In this document: one piece after another, positions 1 to 7,488 of the stretch
How the letters are laid out: the number at the start of each line of letters is the position of its first letter
How positions within the stretch are numbered: position 1 is the first letter of the stretch
NCBI GenBank assembly: GCA_017618015.1
Contig: JAFZVC010000037.1
Location: 1-64,000, forward strand
Source: Spirochaetaceae bacterium
Lineage (GTDB): Bacteria > Spirochaetota > Spirochaetia > Treponematales > Treponemataceae
Length of the DNA stretch: 64,000 nucleotides
Reading direction: 5' to 3'
Position numbers and translations under genes: made by a program
Notes under the pieces: generated by a model
What the model saw: the letters and a program-made list of their open reading frames with translations, nothing else
Told to the model about the DNA's origin: nothing
Databases searched by the model: none

Positions 1-113
1 AGTGAAGCAGCCCATTCTTCCTCTGCGTTGATTTGTTCAAGAATAGGTTTCAGATTTTTTATGTCCCGGTCGTGTTTCGAGCCGAAAATAAAGGTCATTA
101 TTGCGTCTAACAT
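1..113 (-). CDS. secA: Preprotein translocase ATPase SecA, N-terminal fragment (cut by window edge)
   Basis: Reading leftwards from an ATG at 113, the first 37 codons give MLDAIMTFIFGSKHDRDIKN and then a helix with LKPILEQINAEEE. This matches the conserved amino terminus of SecA (short hydrophobic helix, FG-(S/T)KH-RD-(I/V)K, then the NBD1 entry helix). SecA is the ATP-driven motor of the Sec translocon. The rest lies outside the window, so no catalytic motif can be checked. There is no Shine-Dalgarno in front of the ATG. Instead a TTGCCT-N17-TACATT promoter (120-148, minus strand) ends 6 nt before it, so the mRNA may be leaderless. The call rests on only 37 residues, but the N-terminal signature is distinctive. 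Confidence 0.8.
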   Translation of the reverse strand, partial: MLDAIMTFIFGSKHDRDIKNLKPILEQINAEEEWAAS

Positions 114-119
114 GCATAT

Positions 120-148
120 AATGTAATAAGATTCAGCGATTTAGGCAA
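120..148 (-). promoter_or_regulatory. Sigma-70-type promoter of secA, apparently leaderless
   Basis: On the minus strand TTGCCT (148-143) and TACATT (125-120) are separated by 17 nt, and the secA ATG begins 6 nt after the -10 hexamer. Transcription would start at or next to the start codon. No ribosome-binding sequence is visible. Confidence 0.45.
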
Positions 149-192
149 GGTTTTTGACGCTATTGTGCATTTTTGCATCCGTTATAAAAAAT

Positions 193-221
193 TTGACAAC
201 AATAAAGTTATAGTATAGAAT
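193..221 (+). promoter_or_regulatory. Sigma-70-type promoter of the ABC ATPase gene
   Basis: TTGACA (193-198) and TAGAAT (216-221) are separated by 17 nt. A leader of about 30 nt follows, with a strong TAGGAGG ribosome-binding site about 10 nt before the ATG at 258. Confidence 0.7.
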
Positions 222-257
222 CATCTTAATAAAATAATTTTAGGAGGCTTTCGCTAA

Positions 258-1376
258 ATGGCAAAAGTTGAACTGAAAGGCATTGGTAAAGTCTACGATG
301 GTAACGTTCGCGCTGTAGATAACGCTAACATCACTGTAGAAGACCAGGAATTCGTAGTATTCGTAGGACCGTCTGGATGCGGTAAATCTACGACCCTTCG
401 TATGATCGCCGGTTTGGAAGACATCACAGAAGGTGAACTTTATATCGACGGTGAACTCATGAATGACGTTCCACCGAAAGATCGTAACATTGCAATGGTT
501 TTCCAGAACTATGCTCTGTATCCGCATATGTCAGTATATGACAACATGGCGTTCGGTCTTAAGATTCGTAAAGTTGACAAGGCAGAAATTGAGCGCCGCG
601 TTAACGAAGCTGCTCGTATCCTTGATATCGAGAAGCTCCTTGACCGCAAGCCAAAGGCTCTTTCTGGTGGACAGAGACAGCGTGTTGCAGTAGGACGCGC
701 TATCGTTCGTAACCCGAAAGTATTCCTTTTCGACGAGCCGTTGTCAAACCTCGATGCTAAGCTCCGTGTTCAGATGCGTGCTGAGATTTCAGACCTTCAC
801 CACAGACTTAAGGCAACAATGATTTACGTTACTCATGACCAGATCGAAGCTATGACAATGTCAGACAAGATCGTTGTTATGAAAGACGGAAAGATTCAGC
901 AGATTGGTTCACCAATGTATCTGTACAACCACCCGATCAACAAGTTTGTTGCGGGCTTCATCGGATCACCGCCAATGAACTTCCTTTCTGTAAAGATTTT
1001 GGACAAGGGTGGCAAGATTATTGCTGATGAAGGTTCTTTCGAGATTGTTCCTAACGAGGAGCAGGCTAAGACTCTTAAGAACTACGTTGGTAAGGAAGTT
1101 TGGTTCGGTATTCGTCCTGAGGACATGGAATACGCAAAGACTCCTGCAACAGAGAACAATATGCAGATGAAGATTTCTGTTATTGAGCCTCTTGGTGCAG
1201 AGACAAACCTTTTCTTGCAGTCAAAGACACAGCAGGTTGTTGTTCGCACATCACCTGACTATAAGTTCTCTCTTGGCGACACAACAAACTTTGTTCCGAA
1301 CATGGAAAAAGCTAAGTTCTTCGACAAAGACACAGAACTTAACATCTGTGAGACAGTAAAGAACGACTGGTCCTAG
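258..1376 (+). CDS. msmK: Sugar / glycerol-phosphate-type ABC importer ATP-binding protein (MsmK/UgpC/MalK family)
   Basis: This 372-aa protein is a cytoplasmic nucleotide-binding subunit that powers uptake by carbohydrate (CUT1-type) ABC importers. Visible motifs are Walker [10 protein letters not shown] (about residues 37-45), Q-loop region [12 protein letters not shown], signature [14 protein letters not shown], Walker [17 protein letters not shown] and H-loop THDQIEA. A C-terminal TOBE/MalK regulatory domain occupies about residues 240-372, including FGIRPEDM. Length fits MalK/MsmK/UgpC. It stands alone with its own promoter and terminator, with no binding protein or permease beside it. 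That is typical of a multi-use ATPase shared by several sugar transporters, so the exact substrate cannot be inferred. ATG at 258 is chosen from the strong GGAGG upstream. Confidence 0.93.
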   Translation: MAKVELKGIGKVYDGNVRAVDNANITVEDQEFVVFVGPSGCGKSTTLRMIAGLEDITEGELYIDGELMNDVPPKDRNIAMVFQNYALYPHMSVYDNMAFGLKIRKVDKAEIERRVNEAARILDIEKLLDRKPKALSGGQRQRVAVGRAIVRNPKVFLFDEPLSNLDAKLRVQMRAEISDLHHRLKATMIYVTHDQIEAMTMSDKIVVMKDGKIQQIGSPMYLYNHPINKFVAGFIGSPPMNFLSVKILDKGGKIIADEGSFEIVPNEEQAKTLKNYVGKEVWFGIRPEDMEYAKTPATENNMQMKISVIEPLGAETNLFLQSKTQQVVVRTSPDYKFSLGDTTNFVPNMEKAKFFDKDTELNICETVKNDWS

Positions 1377-1394
1377 TAGATAGGATTAGCTAAT

Positions 1395-1431
1395 AAAAGC
1401 GGCGGATTTTCGAATCTGCCGCTTTTTTTTT
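1395..1431 (+). terminator. Rho-independent terminator after the ABC ATPase gene
   Basis: AAGCGGCGGATT pairs with AATCTGCCGCTT (one G-U pair) around a TTCG tetraloop and is followed by nine T. It closes the monocistronic unit. Confidence 0.9.
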
Positions 1432-1515
1432 GTCTTTTATTCGCTTTCGCACACACTGCGCTAGCGAGAGTAATGACACAAACAAGTAGACTAAAATCTT
1501 TGCGCCTTGCCGCCG

Positions 1516-3447
1516 CTACACTTCCTGGAACGTGACCGAAAGCTCCGGGATATTGATATTCCCCGCTTTGAGCATCACTTCCTCATTCAGTTCCGGCATT
1601 TTCCGCGGCGTAATAAGTGTTTCCTGCGCCAGCTCCGGAATAAGAAAAACAGCCTGCTTTCCGCGAATCTCGACCGCAACGCCTTTTCCCGTCCAATCAG
1701 GGTGCTGCTTTAGGTAGACAAGAGTCCAGTGCATATTCGACTCGCGCTCCGCTTTTGAAGCATTACCCGACGCCGCATCACCCGCACTTATGCGCTCAAG
1801 CATCGTATCTTTATCAAGAAGCTCGCGTCCGTCTAGAAAAGCCCGGAGCTGTATATGCGCAATAAGGTCGCTGTATCTGCGAAGAGGGCTTGTAACCTGA
1901 CTGTACATTCCGAGCCCAAGCCCTGCATGCTGTGACGGCGTTACGCCAACTGAGCGGCTTCTCATACAGCGGCGGAGCCTGTACTGTCCTGCAAGCCCTT
2001 CTGGAATATCTTTCGGGATGTCGGGCTTATCTTGGCTTACGAACGGAAACGGAATACCGTTTTTAAAAGCAAACTTTGCCGCCGCTTCACCTGCAAGAAG
2101 CATCATCTCGCGTATCATTCCTGAGGCGAGCGGCTTTTCTGAAGGCGTTATTGAGACTTCCTGTTCGTTGAGCGAAATATGGACTTCAGGCAGCTCTATG
2201 GAAACTGCGCCAGAAGCCGTGCGTCTTTTAAAGTTACGATCAGCTATTTCAAAAAGCGGTGCAAGTTCAGGTGTTTCGCGACGCTCGTCAGCCTGCTCGT
2301 AAGTAAGACGCTCTACATGAACGAGTGTCTTTATAACTGCAGAATCTGTTATCGCGCCGTTTTCATCAAGACGAAGCCTGAAAGAAAGAGCCTTAGATTT
2401 TTTTCCGGTTGGCTTTCCGTCTTTGTACTCGCACAGACCAAGCGCATAATCCTCCAAAGACTCTTCCGAAAGCATACGCGCGGCTCCTTCCGGTATATAG
2501 AGCGTACTTCCTCTGTTTCGTGCCGTAATGTCGATTTTAGAGTCTGGCGTTACAGTCGAAGCCGGATCCGCGATATGTACCCAAAGATACGTTCCGTCAT
2601 AAGAAATCGCATCATCGGGGTCTGTGCTCCAGGCATTATCTATTGCCCATGCTGTGCAAGAAAGCTCCGTACGCTCCTCGTTTTCCGGCGGGTGGGGAAG
2701 ATGCTCCGTCGCTGACTGCATGGAAAGTCCGCGTCTTGACGGGTGCGGGTTTTTGAAAACAGTCCAAATCCCTGTATCAAGAAGAAGCTTATGGGCTTTC
2801 TCTGGTGCTTCCTTGAAACCAGCTTCTTTCATAAGCTTTGATTTATCTGTCTGTCCAAGTGCGAGAGCTTCAACTTCCTGCATGTACTTGGCATCGCTGG
2901 GTAAATCGAGTTTCTTTTCTTTTAGCCGAGCGATAAACGCCGCTCTAATATCCGCCTCATGCTCTTTTTCGTAAAGCTTCTGTTTAAGCGCGGAAATCTC
3001 ATCTTCCGTGCGCGGTACGAACATCAGCGGCTCTCCGTCTGTTTTCTCCGCAAAATGAGTGTGTGCAGAAAGTTTCTTGTAAAAAGCCCATGAAGAATCG
3101 GCGGTGAAACTTCCAATCGAAAGCTCAGCAAGATCCTTTACGGAAATTGGCTCAGAAGCCGTTGCGTCGTCTGATACAAGCAGTTCCCACGCTTCTATAA
3201 GCTTAGCGCCCATTTCTTCGGCGACAGCCGCGTTGTCAGCTGCCGTCAGAACCGCTTCCAGCGAAGAAATCGGTCCCTCGTGAAGAAGGATTATATCTTT
3301 ATCGCGTACTTTTTGTGTGCAGTACTGTGCTTTTTTTCCAGTCGGAGTCGCAGGAGCAGTGCAGAACTCAATCGTATATTTTTCTCCAGTTTCTGTGACG
3401 ACAGCTGGTTGTTTTTTATATAAGACAAGGGATTTACTGTTTATCAT
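1516..3447 (-). CDS. RNase II/RNase R-family 3'-5' exoribonuclease (RNB domain)
   Basis: The 643-aa protein carries an RNB catalytic domain from about residue 250 to 560. The metal-binding signature STDPDDAISYDG is present with the Asp cluster intact, followed by WVHIADPAS and, further on, SPLRRYSDL. These are hallmarks of the RNase II/R/Dis3 family, which hydrolyses RNA processively 3' to 5'. The N-terminal 240 residues are weakly conserved and take the place of cold-shock domains. The C-terminal 70 residues are a short beta-rich segment where an S1 domain would be expected, but no clear S1 signature is visible. At 643 aa it is closer to RNase II than to RNase R (about 750-800 aa). The ATG at 3447 lacks a Shine-Dalgarno but lies 6 nt after a good -10 box. 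Confidence 0.85.
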   Translation of the reverse strand: MINSKSLVLYKKQPAVVTETGEKYTIEFCTAPATPTGKKAQYCTQKVRDKDIILLHEGPISSLEAVLTAADNAAVAEEMGAKLIEAWELLVSDDATASEPISVKDLAELSIGSFTADSSWAFYKKLSAHTHFAEKTDGEPLMFVPRTEDEISALKQKLYEKEHEADIRAAFIARLKEKKLDLPSDAKYMQEVEALALGQTDKSKLMKEAGFKEAPEKAHKLLLDTGIWTVFKNPHPSRRGLSMQSATEHLPHPPENEERTELSCTAWAIDNAWSTDPDDAISYDGTYLWVHIADPASTVTPDSKIDITARNRGSTLYIPEGAARMLSEESLEDYALGLCEYKDGKPTGKKSKALSFRLRLDENGAITDSAVIKTLVHVERLTYEQADERRETPELAPLFEIADRNFKRRTASGAVSIELPEVHISLNEQEVSITPSEKPLASGMIREMMLLAGEAAAKFAFKNGIPFPFVSQDKPDIPKDIPEGLAGQYRLRRCMRSRSVGVTPSQHAGLGLGMYSQVTSPLRRYSDLIAHIQLRAFLDGRELLDKDTMLERISAGDAASGNASKAERESNMHWTLVYLKQHPDWTGKGVAVEIRGKQAVFLIPELAQETLITPRKMPELNEEVMLKAGNINIPELSVTFQEV

Positions 3448-3453
3448 TCTTAA

Positions 3454-3482
3454 AATATAAAATAAAAGGTACTATCTATCAA
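3454..3482 (-). promoter_or_regulatory. Strong promoter of the RNB nuclease gene, apparently leaderless
   Basis: On the minus strand TTGATA (3482-3477), a 17-nt spacer and TATATT (3459-3454) are followed after 6 nt by the ATG at 3447. Both hexamers match consensus at 5 of 6 positions. Transcription should begin at the start codon. Confidence 0.65.
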
Positions 3483-3559
3483 GGGTCAGAATTAGAGGGA
3501 CGGTGAAGACGGACAACGAAAGAGACGAGATTATTTATACCGACATGACGCATGGTTCA

Positions 3560-3799
3560 TTATACCGCTCCAAACAGGTTGGCAATTTCTTCGTTGTCTT
3601 CGTCGAAATCCTTTGGATAAATGAATTTGCCTTTTGCACTTCCAAACTGGCGTTTTTTGGGGCTTGGGTCAGGTATCTGTTCTTGTGCATGATGCTTGCG
3701 CTGTAAAAGTTTTGCGAGATATTCCATAATAGAAAGCTGTTCTGCAAAAGAAAGAAGTTCGAGCTGATTTTCAAAATTCTTAAGTTCCATCGCTGACAT
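3560..3799 (-). CDS. Small antitoxin-like protein, orphan
   Basis: A 79-aa protein with an N-terminal helical part (MELKNFENQLELLSFAEQ, then MEYLAKLL) and a C-terminal tail with GKFIYPKDFDEDNEEIANLF. This layout (short dimerising helices, then an acidic tail ending in NEEIA-LF) resembles antitoxins of type II toxin-antitoxin modules. That assignment is by resemblance only. The start at 3799 is preceded by AGGAGG; a longer reading from 3840 in another frame has no such site. No toxin gene lies on either side: downstream is the RNB nuclease and upstream a broken regulator gene. It may be a solitary remnant of a module. The surrounding 0.8 kb is AT-rich compared with the core genes. Confidence 0.5.
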   Translation of the reverse strand: MSAMELKNFENQLELLSFAEQLSIMEYLAKLLQRKHHAQEQIPDPSPKKRQFGSAKGKFIYPKDFDEDNEEIANLFGAV

Positions 3800-3936
3800 T
3801 GGAGGCCTCCTATCAATAGTAAAAATTTATTTGTAAACATTATAACATATTTTTTTGATTTTGTGCGAACAGTAAAATAAATTAATTTTGTTGGGAGGAA
3901 AAAAACTTGGTGAATGCTTATACAAAAGTATTTATC

Positions 3937-4266
3937 TTATTTGTCAACAGAAAGCCTTAATCTTCGAACCATTTCCTTTACAAACGCTATATCTTCACTT
4001 GGAAGATGATTTACATCTTTAATTAATTCAATTACATCGGGAGTTATATTATCAGGAACAGACGAGTTTTTTCCTGTTACAAGATATTCAACACTTACAC
4101 CAAGCTCCTTAGCAATTTTCACGGCAGTTTCTGCTGTTGGTTCTGTATGTTTCTCTGCTAATTAATGATCAATAGCTCTCTTGGAAATACCAGTTTTGTC
4201 AGCAAGTTCTTTAACTTTTATATCTTGATATTTTAATTCATCTTTTAGATTTTCACGGAAGCCCAT
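3937..4266 (-). pseudogene. XRE-family HTH regulator interrupted by a nonsense codon
   Basis: From the ATG at 4266 the frame reads MGFRENLKDELKYQDIKVKE then LADKTGISKRAIDH, hits TAA at 4162-4164, and continues without a frame change as LAEKHTEPTAETAVKIAKEL then GVSVEYLVTG to the natural stop at 3937. The two parts form one typical 109-aa XRE/Cro-type helix-turn-helix protein. In this family a Tyr commonly occupies the stop position (DNYL/DHYL), so a single TAT-to-TAA change is the simplest explanation. The downstream part alone (61 aa) lacks half of the DNA-binding domain. Function as a repressor is therefore probably lost, unless the stop is read through or is a sequencing error. Confidence 0.8.
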
Positions 4267-4298
4267 GAGGATAGAATACCTGATAAAGGAAATATTTA

Positions 4299-4327
4299 TT
4301 GACAATTGCCTGAAACGGGTATTTAAT
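4299..4327 (+). promoter_or_regulatory. Promoter of the secreted-protein gene, with GGTAT/ATACC repeats
   Basis: TTGACA (4299-4304) and TTTAAT (4322-4327) are separated by 17 nt. GGTAT (4318-4322) and ATACC (4334-4338) form a spaced inverted repeat over the -10 region, and another ATACC lies at 4276-4280 near the start of the divergent XRE pseudogene. These could be its former operator sites (inference). Confidence 0.4.
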
Positions 4328-4401
4328 ATTTTTATACCTTAACAAGAGAAGTAAGGATTACTTTGCCTTGTTTGGGCAAAAAAATCGTATTGGAGGATTT
4401 T

Positions 4402-5007
4402 ATGAAAAAACCTTTAATTATAGCATTATTATTAATACTATCTTTTGCTTATATAAATGCTGATGAGCATTTATTGTTTTCAGGTAAATGCGGTGAATAC
4501 AATAGTGTTTGGAAAAATTTGAATGAGAAAGATTATGCTATAAAATATGATGATAAAGATAATGTTTTTTATTTCAGAACTGCAGATTGGATTAATAATG
4601 CTTGGATTTATTTAACATGGGAAGATGTCGCGAAACTGAGAAAAAATTTAGAAAAATATTTTGAATGGGAAAAGATAGCAATTGAAAATAAGGTAACTAT
4701 AGAAAAAAAATTGCCTGATGCAACAATTACGACAAAAGTTACTTGGAAATTTGGAGATGATTGGTATTCAGCAAGAAATTTTGTGATGTCGTTTACTTTC
4801 TTTTCACAAACTGAAACGAGACATCAATTGGTTTTAACAACTTCAAAAGCCACAGGTTCAAATCAGTTTGTGACATATCAAATAGACGGTTACTATTTTG
4901 ATAAAAATCAAGTTCAACAACTATATGATGCATTAAACGAGGAAATATTAAAAAAACAAATTTCAGAAATTAAAAAAAATAAAGACAAAGAATCTCTTTT
5001 TAATTAG
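4402..5007 (+). CDS. Secreted protein of unknown function
   Basis: A 201-aa protein whose first 20 residues form a clear Sec signal peptide (MKK, then PLIIALLLILSFAYINA, cleavage before DEHLL). No family is recognised. The mature part is rich in aromatic and charged residues (WINNAWIYLTWEDV, WKFGDDWYSARNFV) and ends with a Lys-rich helix, suggesting a small periplasmic or surface-exposed beta-rich fold. ATG at 4402 is preferred over 4363 because TGGAGG lies 6-11 nt upstream and the signal peptide begins there. Base composition is clearly more AT-rich than the housekeeping genes that follow, which together with the neighbouring broken regulator and stray antitoxin suggests an accessory patch. 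Confidence 0.6.
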   Translation: MKKPLIIALLLILSFAYINADEHLLFSGKCGEYNSVWKNLNEKDYAIKYDDKDNVFYFRTADWINNAWIYLTWEDVAKLRKNLEKYFEWEKIAIENKVTIEKKLPDATITTKVTWKFGDDWYSARNFVMSFTFFSQTETRHQLVLTTSKATGSNQFVTYQIDGYYFDKNQVQQLYDALNEEILKKQISEIKKNKDKESLFN

Positions 5008-5012
5008 TCTTC

Positions 5013-5037
5013 TAGGTGGATCAACCACGCCTTTTTC
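5013..5037 (+). terminator. Weak rho-independent terminator after the secreted-protein gene
   Basis: AGGTGG pairs with CCACGCCT (one bulged G) around ATCAA and is followed by TTTTT. Confidence 0.45.
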
Positions 5038-5061
5038 CTTAAATGACATTCTTGTTTATTC

Positions 5062-5186
5062 GGGATAGGGATTGGAGGGGCTGCGAAGCAGGACTCCGCA
5101 AGCGACCTAAGGAGCGCGGAGTCTGGAGCCGCGGTAGACAGCGTAACCCCGGAAAGCCCGACGACAGTTTACTGCCGGATCCCTAT
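5062..5186. repeat. GC-rich palindromic intergenic element
   Basis: A 125-bp GC-rich block sits in an otherwise AT-rich gap. It is bounded by a perfect 8-bp inverted repeat (ATAGGGAT at 5065-5072, ATCCCTAT at 5179-5186) and contains a second perfect 8-bp inverted repeat (GACTCCGC at 5092-5099, GCGGAGTC at 5116-5123), plus GGGG (5077-5080) facing CCCC (5147-5150). It has no coding potential. The nested structure resembles dispersed intergenic palindromes, but no second copy occurs in this window. Confidence 0.55.
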
Positions 5187-5233
5187 GTTCGGTCTTAATC
5201 TCCTGAACTAAACATATTTGTCATTTTACAAAC

Positions 5234-5258
5234 AAACTGCAAAACATGCGCAGTTTTT
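5234..5258 (+). terminator. Short terminator-like hairpin upstream of lysC
   Basis: AAACTGC (5234-5240) pairs with GCAGTTT (5250-5256) and is followed by further T. It lies upstream of the lysC promoter, so it more likely insulates lysC than attenuates it. Confidence 0.45.
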
Positions 5259-5281
5259 CCCTGAATAAGTAAAAAAATCCA

Positions 5282-5310
5282 TTGCACAAACTCGCGTTTT
5301 TCTATATTCT
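5282..5310 (+). promoter_or_regulatory. Promoter of the lysC-dapB cluster
   Basis: TTGCAC (5282-5287) and TATTCT (5305-5310) are separated by 17 nt; TATATT at 5303-5308 is an alternative -10 with a 15-nt spacer. The leader is only about 40 nt, too short for a lysine riboswitch. Confidence 0.5.
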
Positions 5311-5357
5311 TTTTCCAGCTTTTGGCTATACATACATCATCGTTTTGGGGGATTGCT

Positions 5358-6707
5358 ATGGTTGTAATGAAATTTGGCGGTTCTTCGGTTGCCAATGCGG
5401 AGCGCATCCAGCATGTGGCGACAATTATTCAGGCTTATGCAGAGAAAAGACCTCTCGTGGTTCTTTCTGCTATGGGTGACACGACAGACCATCTGCTTGA
5501 AGCGGCAGATATGGCTGTTAACGGAAAAGTAGATATTTCCGGTGTTGAGGCTCTTCACTATAAAACAGTTGAAGAACTTGGAATTGACAAGGCGATGGTG
5601 GAAGACCTCCTTGATGAGCTTAAGACGCTTCTTACCGGCATTTCGATGCTCAGGGAGCTTACTAAACGTACACGCGACTATCTCGTATCTTTCGGCGAGC
5701 GGCTTTCTGTCCGTATATCTTCCGCATATCTCAATAAAATTGGCGTAAAGGCAAAGTTCTATGATGCTTGGGACGCTGGTATTTTCTCGGACTCGAACTT
5801 TATGTCTGCGGAGCTTCTTGATTCCGTATGGCAGACAATTCCGAAGGCCCTTGAAGCATATAAAAGCGGAAAGAGCGATGAAATCCCAGTTGTGACAGGC
5901 TTTATCGCAAAGGACGCGAACGGCTATATAACGACACTTGGAAGGGGAGGCAGCGATCTTACTGCGACAATGCTTGGCGCTGCTCTTGGCGCAGACGAGA
6001 TTCAGACATGGAAAGACGTTGACGGTATTCTTACGACAGATCCGCGCATCGTTAAAGAGGCTCGTTCTGTGCCGGAAGTAACGTATGAAGAGGCTTCTGA
6101 GCTTGCTTATTTTGGCGCACAGGTTCTTCATCCGCGCTCAATGGTTCCTTGCCGCAAGACAGGAACGCCTGTTCGCGTTAAAAACTCGTACAATATCCAG
6201 TCGCCTGGCTCTATTATCGTTGAAAAACATTCATCAAAGCCGTCGCCAGTACGCGCAATTACAGCAGTAAAGGGCGTAACGCTCATCGATATCGTTTCAA
6301 CTCGTATGCTTGGAGCTGCTGGTTATTTGGCGCATATTTTCAATCAGTTCCTTAAGTGGGATGTCAGTGTTGATGTCGTTGCTACAAGTGAGGTTTCTGT
6401 TTCTCTTACGGTTAAGACAAAGCAGAACCTCGACGGACTTATTGCTGATATAAGCCGTGTTGCTGATGTTAAGGCAAAGTCAGGCAAGGCGATTGTTACG
6501 ATAATCTGCGATGTTGAGCGTTCAAGTGCGATTCTTGCTGCTGGTTTTGCCGCACTCGCAAAGGAAAATATAAACGTTCAGATGATAAGCCAGGGCGCTT
6601 CTAAAGTTAATTTCAGCATGATCTGCGATGAGTCAGAGAGCAACAGAGTCGTTCAGGTGCTTCATCAGGCACTTTTTGGTGAAAAAGAAGGAGATGAACT
6701 GAAATGA
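5358..6707 (+). CDS. lysC: Aspartate kinase
   Basis: This 449-aa monofunctional aspartokinase phosphorylates L-aspartate, the first step to lysine/diaminopimelate, threonine and methionine. The N-terminal kinase domain shows KFGGSSVANAERI (residues 5-17), then VLSAMGDTTDHL and later GRGGSDLTATMLGAALGADE and TDPRIV. The C-terminal third contains paired ACT-type regulatory segments (GVTLIDIVSTRMLG, then INVQMISQGASKVNFSMI), the usual lysine or threonine feedback site. The ATG at 5358 (MVVMKFGG) is chosen because GGGGG lies about 9 nt upstream; the frame is open from 5322 but that start has no ribosome-binding site. It overlaps dapB by 4 nt (ATGA), indicating translational coupling for diaminopimelate supply to the cell wall. 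Confidence 0.95.
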   Translation: MVVMKFGGSSVANAERIQHVATIIQAYAEKRPLVVLSAMGDTTDHLLEAADMAVNGKVDISGVEALHYKTVEELGIDKAMVEDLLDELKTLLTGISMLRELTKRTRDYLVSFGERLSVRISSAYLNKIGVKAKFYDAWDAGIFSDSNFMSAELLDSVWQTIPKALEAYKSGKSDEIPVVTGFIAKDANGYITTLGRGGSDLTATMLGAALGADEIQTWKDVDGILTTDPRIVKEARSVPEVTYEEASELAYFGAQVLHPRSMVPCRKTGTPVRVKNSYNIQSPGSIIVEKHSSKPSPVRAITAVKGVTLIDIVSTRMLGAAGYLAHIFNQFLKWDVSVDVVATSEVSVSLTVKTKQNLDGLIADISRVADVKAKSGKAIVTIICDVERSSAILAAGFAALAKENINVQMISQGASKVNFSMICDESESNRVVQVLHQALFGEKEGDELK

Positions 6708-7486
6708 AGATAGCTATCGTCGGTTTTGGTAAGATGGGACACATGATAAAGGGCATCGCTGAAAAACGCGGTAACCATGTTGTCCTAACGGCAGATCCGT
6801 ATGCAGAGGATGCAATCATTAAGACTGGAAACGCTTCCGATGTTGCAGAGGCAATTAAAAAATCGGATGTGGATGGTATCATCGAGTTTACGAATCCTGA
6901 TGTTGTGCTTACGAATATTAAGACTTTCCTTCCTCTTGGAATTCCGCTCGTTGTAGGAACTACAGGATGGATGACTCATCTGCCGGAAGTAAAAGCTCTT
7001 GCATCTGAATGCAATGGTTCTTTGTTCTATGCGGCTAATTTCTCCGTAGGTGTTAACCTTTTCTACAAGATTGTAAAAGAGGCTGCTTCTCTTATATCAA
7101 ACTACGATGAATACGACTGCGCAGTTTGGGAAGCTCATCACAACACGAAAGTTGACAGCCCGTCCGGAACCGCGCTTGAAATAGCCCGCCGCATAATGGC
7201 AGAAATGCCTTCAAAAACAGAAATTGTCTCCGGCAATTTCCAGGGCAAACCGGCGAAAAACCAGATTCAGGTTGCGTCTACGCGTGTAGGCTGTGTCCCG
7301 GGAACTCATACGGTGTTCTTTGATTCAGCCGCAGATACGATAGAGCTTACTCATACAGCAAGAAGCCGCGAAGGTCTTGCTCTTGGCGCGGTTCGTGCTT
7401 GTGAGTGGCTTTCTTCAGGCATTTACAGCGGAAAGCTTTCAAAAGGTTCCGTTTACACGATGGAAGACTTGTTGGGCGGTAAATAA
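6704..7486 (+). CDS. dapB: 4-hydroxy-tetrahydrodipicolinate reductase
   Basis: The 260-aa protein is DapB, which reduces the DapA product with NAD(P)H in the diaminopimelate/lysine pathway. The N-terminal Rossmann motif is IAIVGFGKMGHM, a variant of the usual GAxGRMG. The catalytic signature EAHHNTKVDSPSGTALEIA (about residues 144-162) has the catalytic His pair and the substrate-binding Lys and SGT. Length is normal for the family. The start ATG overlaps the lysC stop. dapA is not in this window. Confidence 0.94.
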   Translation: MKIAIVGFGKMGHMIKGIAEKRGNHVVLTADPYAEDAIIKTGNASDVAEAIKKSDVDGIIEFTNPDVVLTNIKTFLPLGIPLVVGTTGWMTHLPEVKALASECNGSLFYAANFSVGVNLFYKIVKEAASLISNYDEYDCAVWEAHHNTKVDSPSGTALEIARRIMAEMPSKTEIVSGNFQGKPAKNQIQVASTRVGCVPGTHTVFFDSAADTIELTHTARSREGLALGAVRACEWLSSGIYSGKLSKGSVYTMEDLLGGK

Positions 7487-7488
7487 AG

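Noticed and set aside
3535-3840. 101-aa ORF overlapping the antitoxin-like gene
   Set aside because: It is another frame of the same stretch without a ribosome-binding site; the 79-aa frame has AGGAGG and a sensible composition.
5190-5357. Lysine riboswitch upstream of lysC
   Set aside because: The transcript leader after the promoter is only about 40 nt and has no conserved L-box core; only a short terminator-like stem lies before the promoter.
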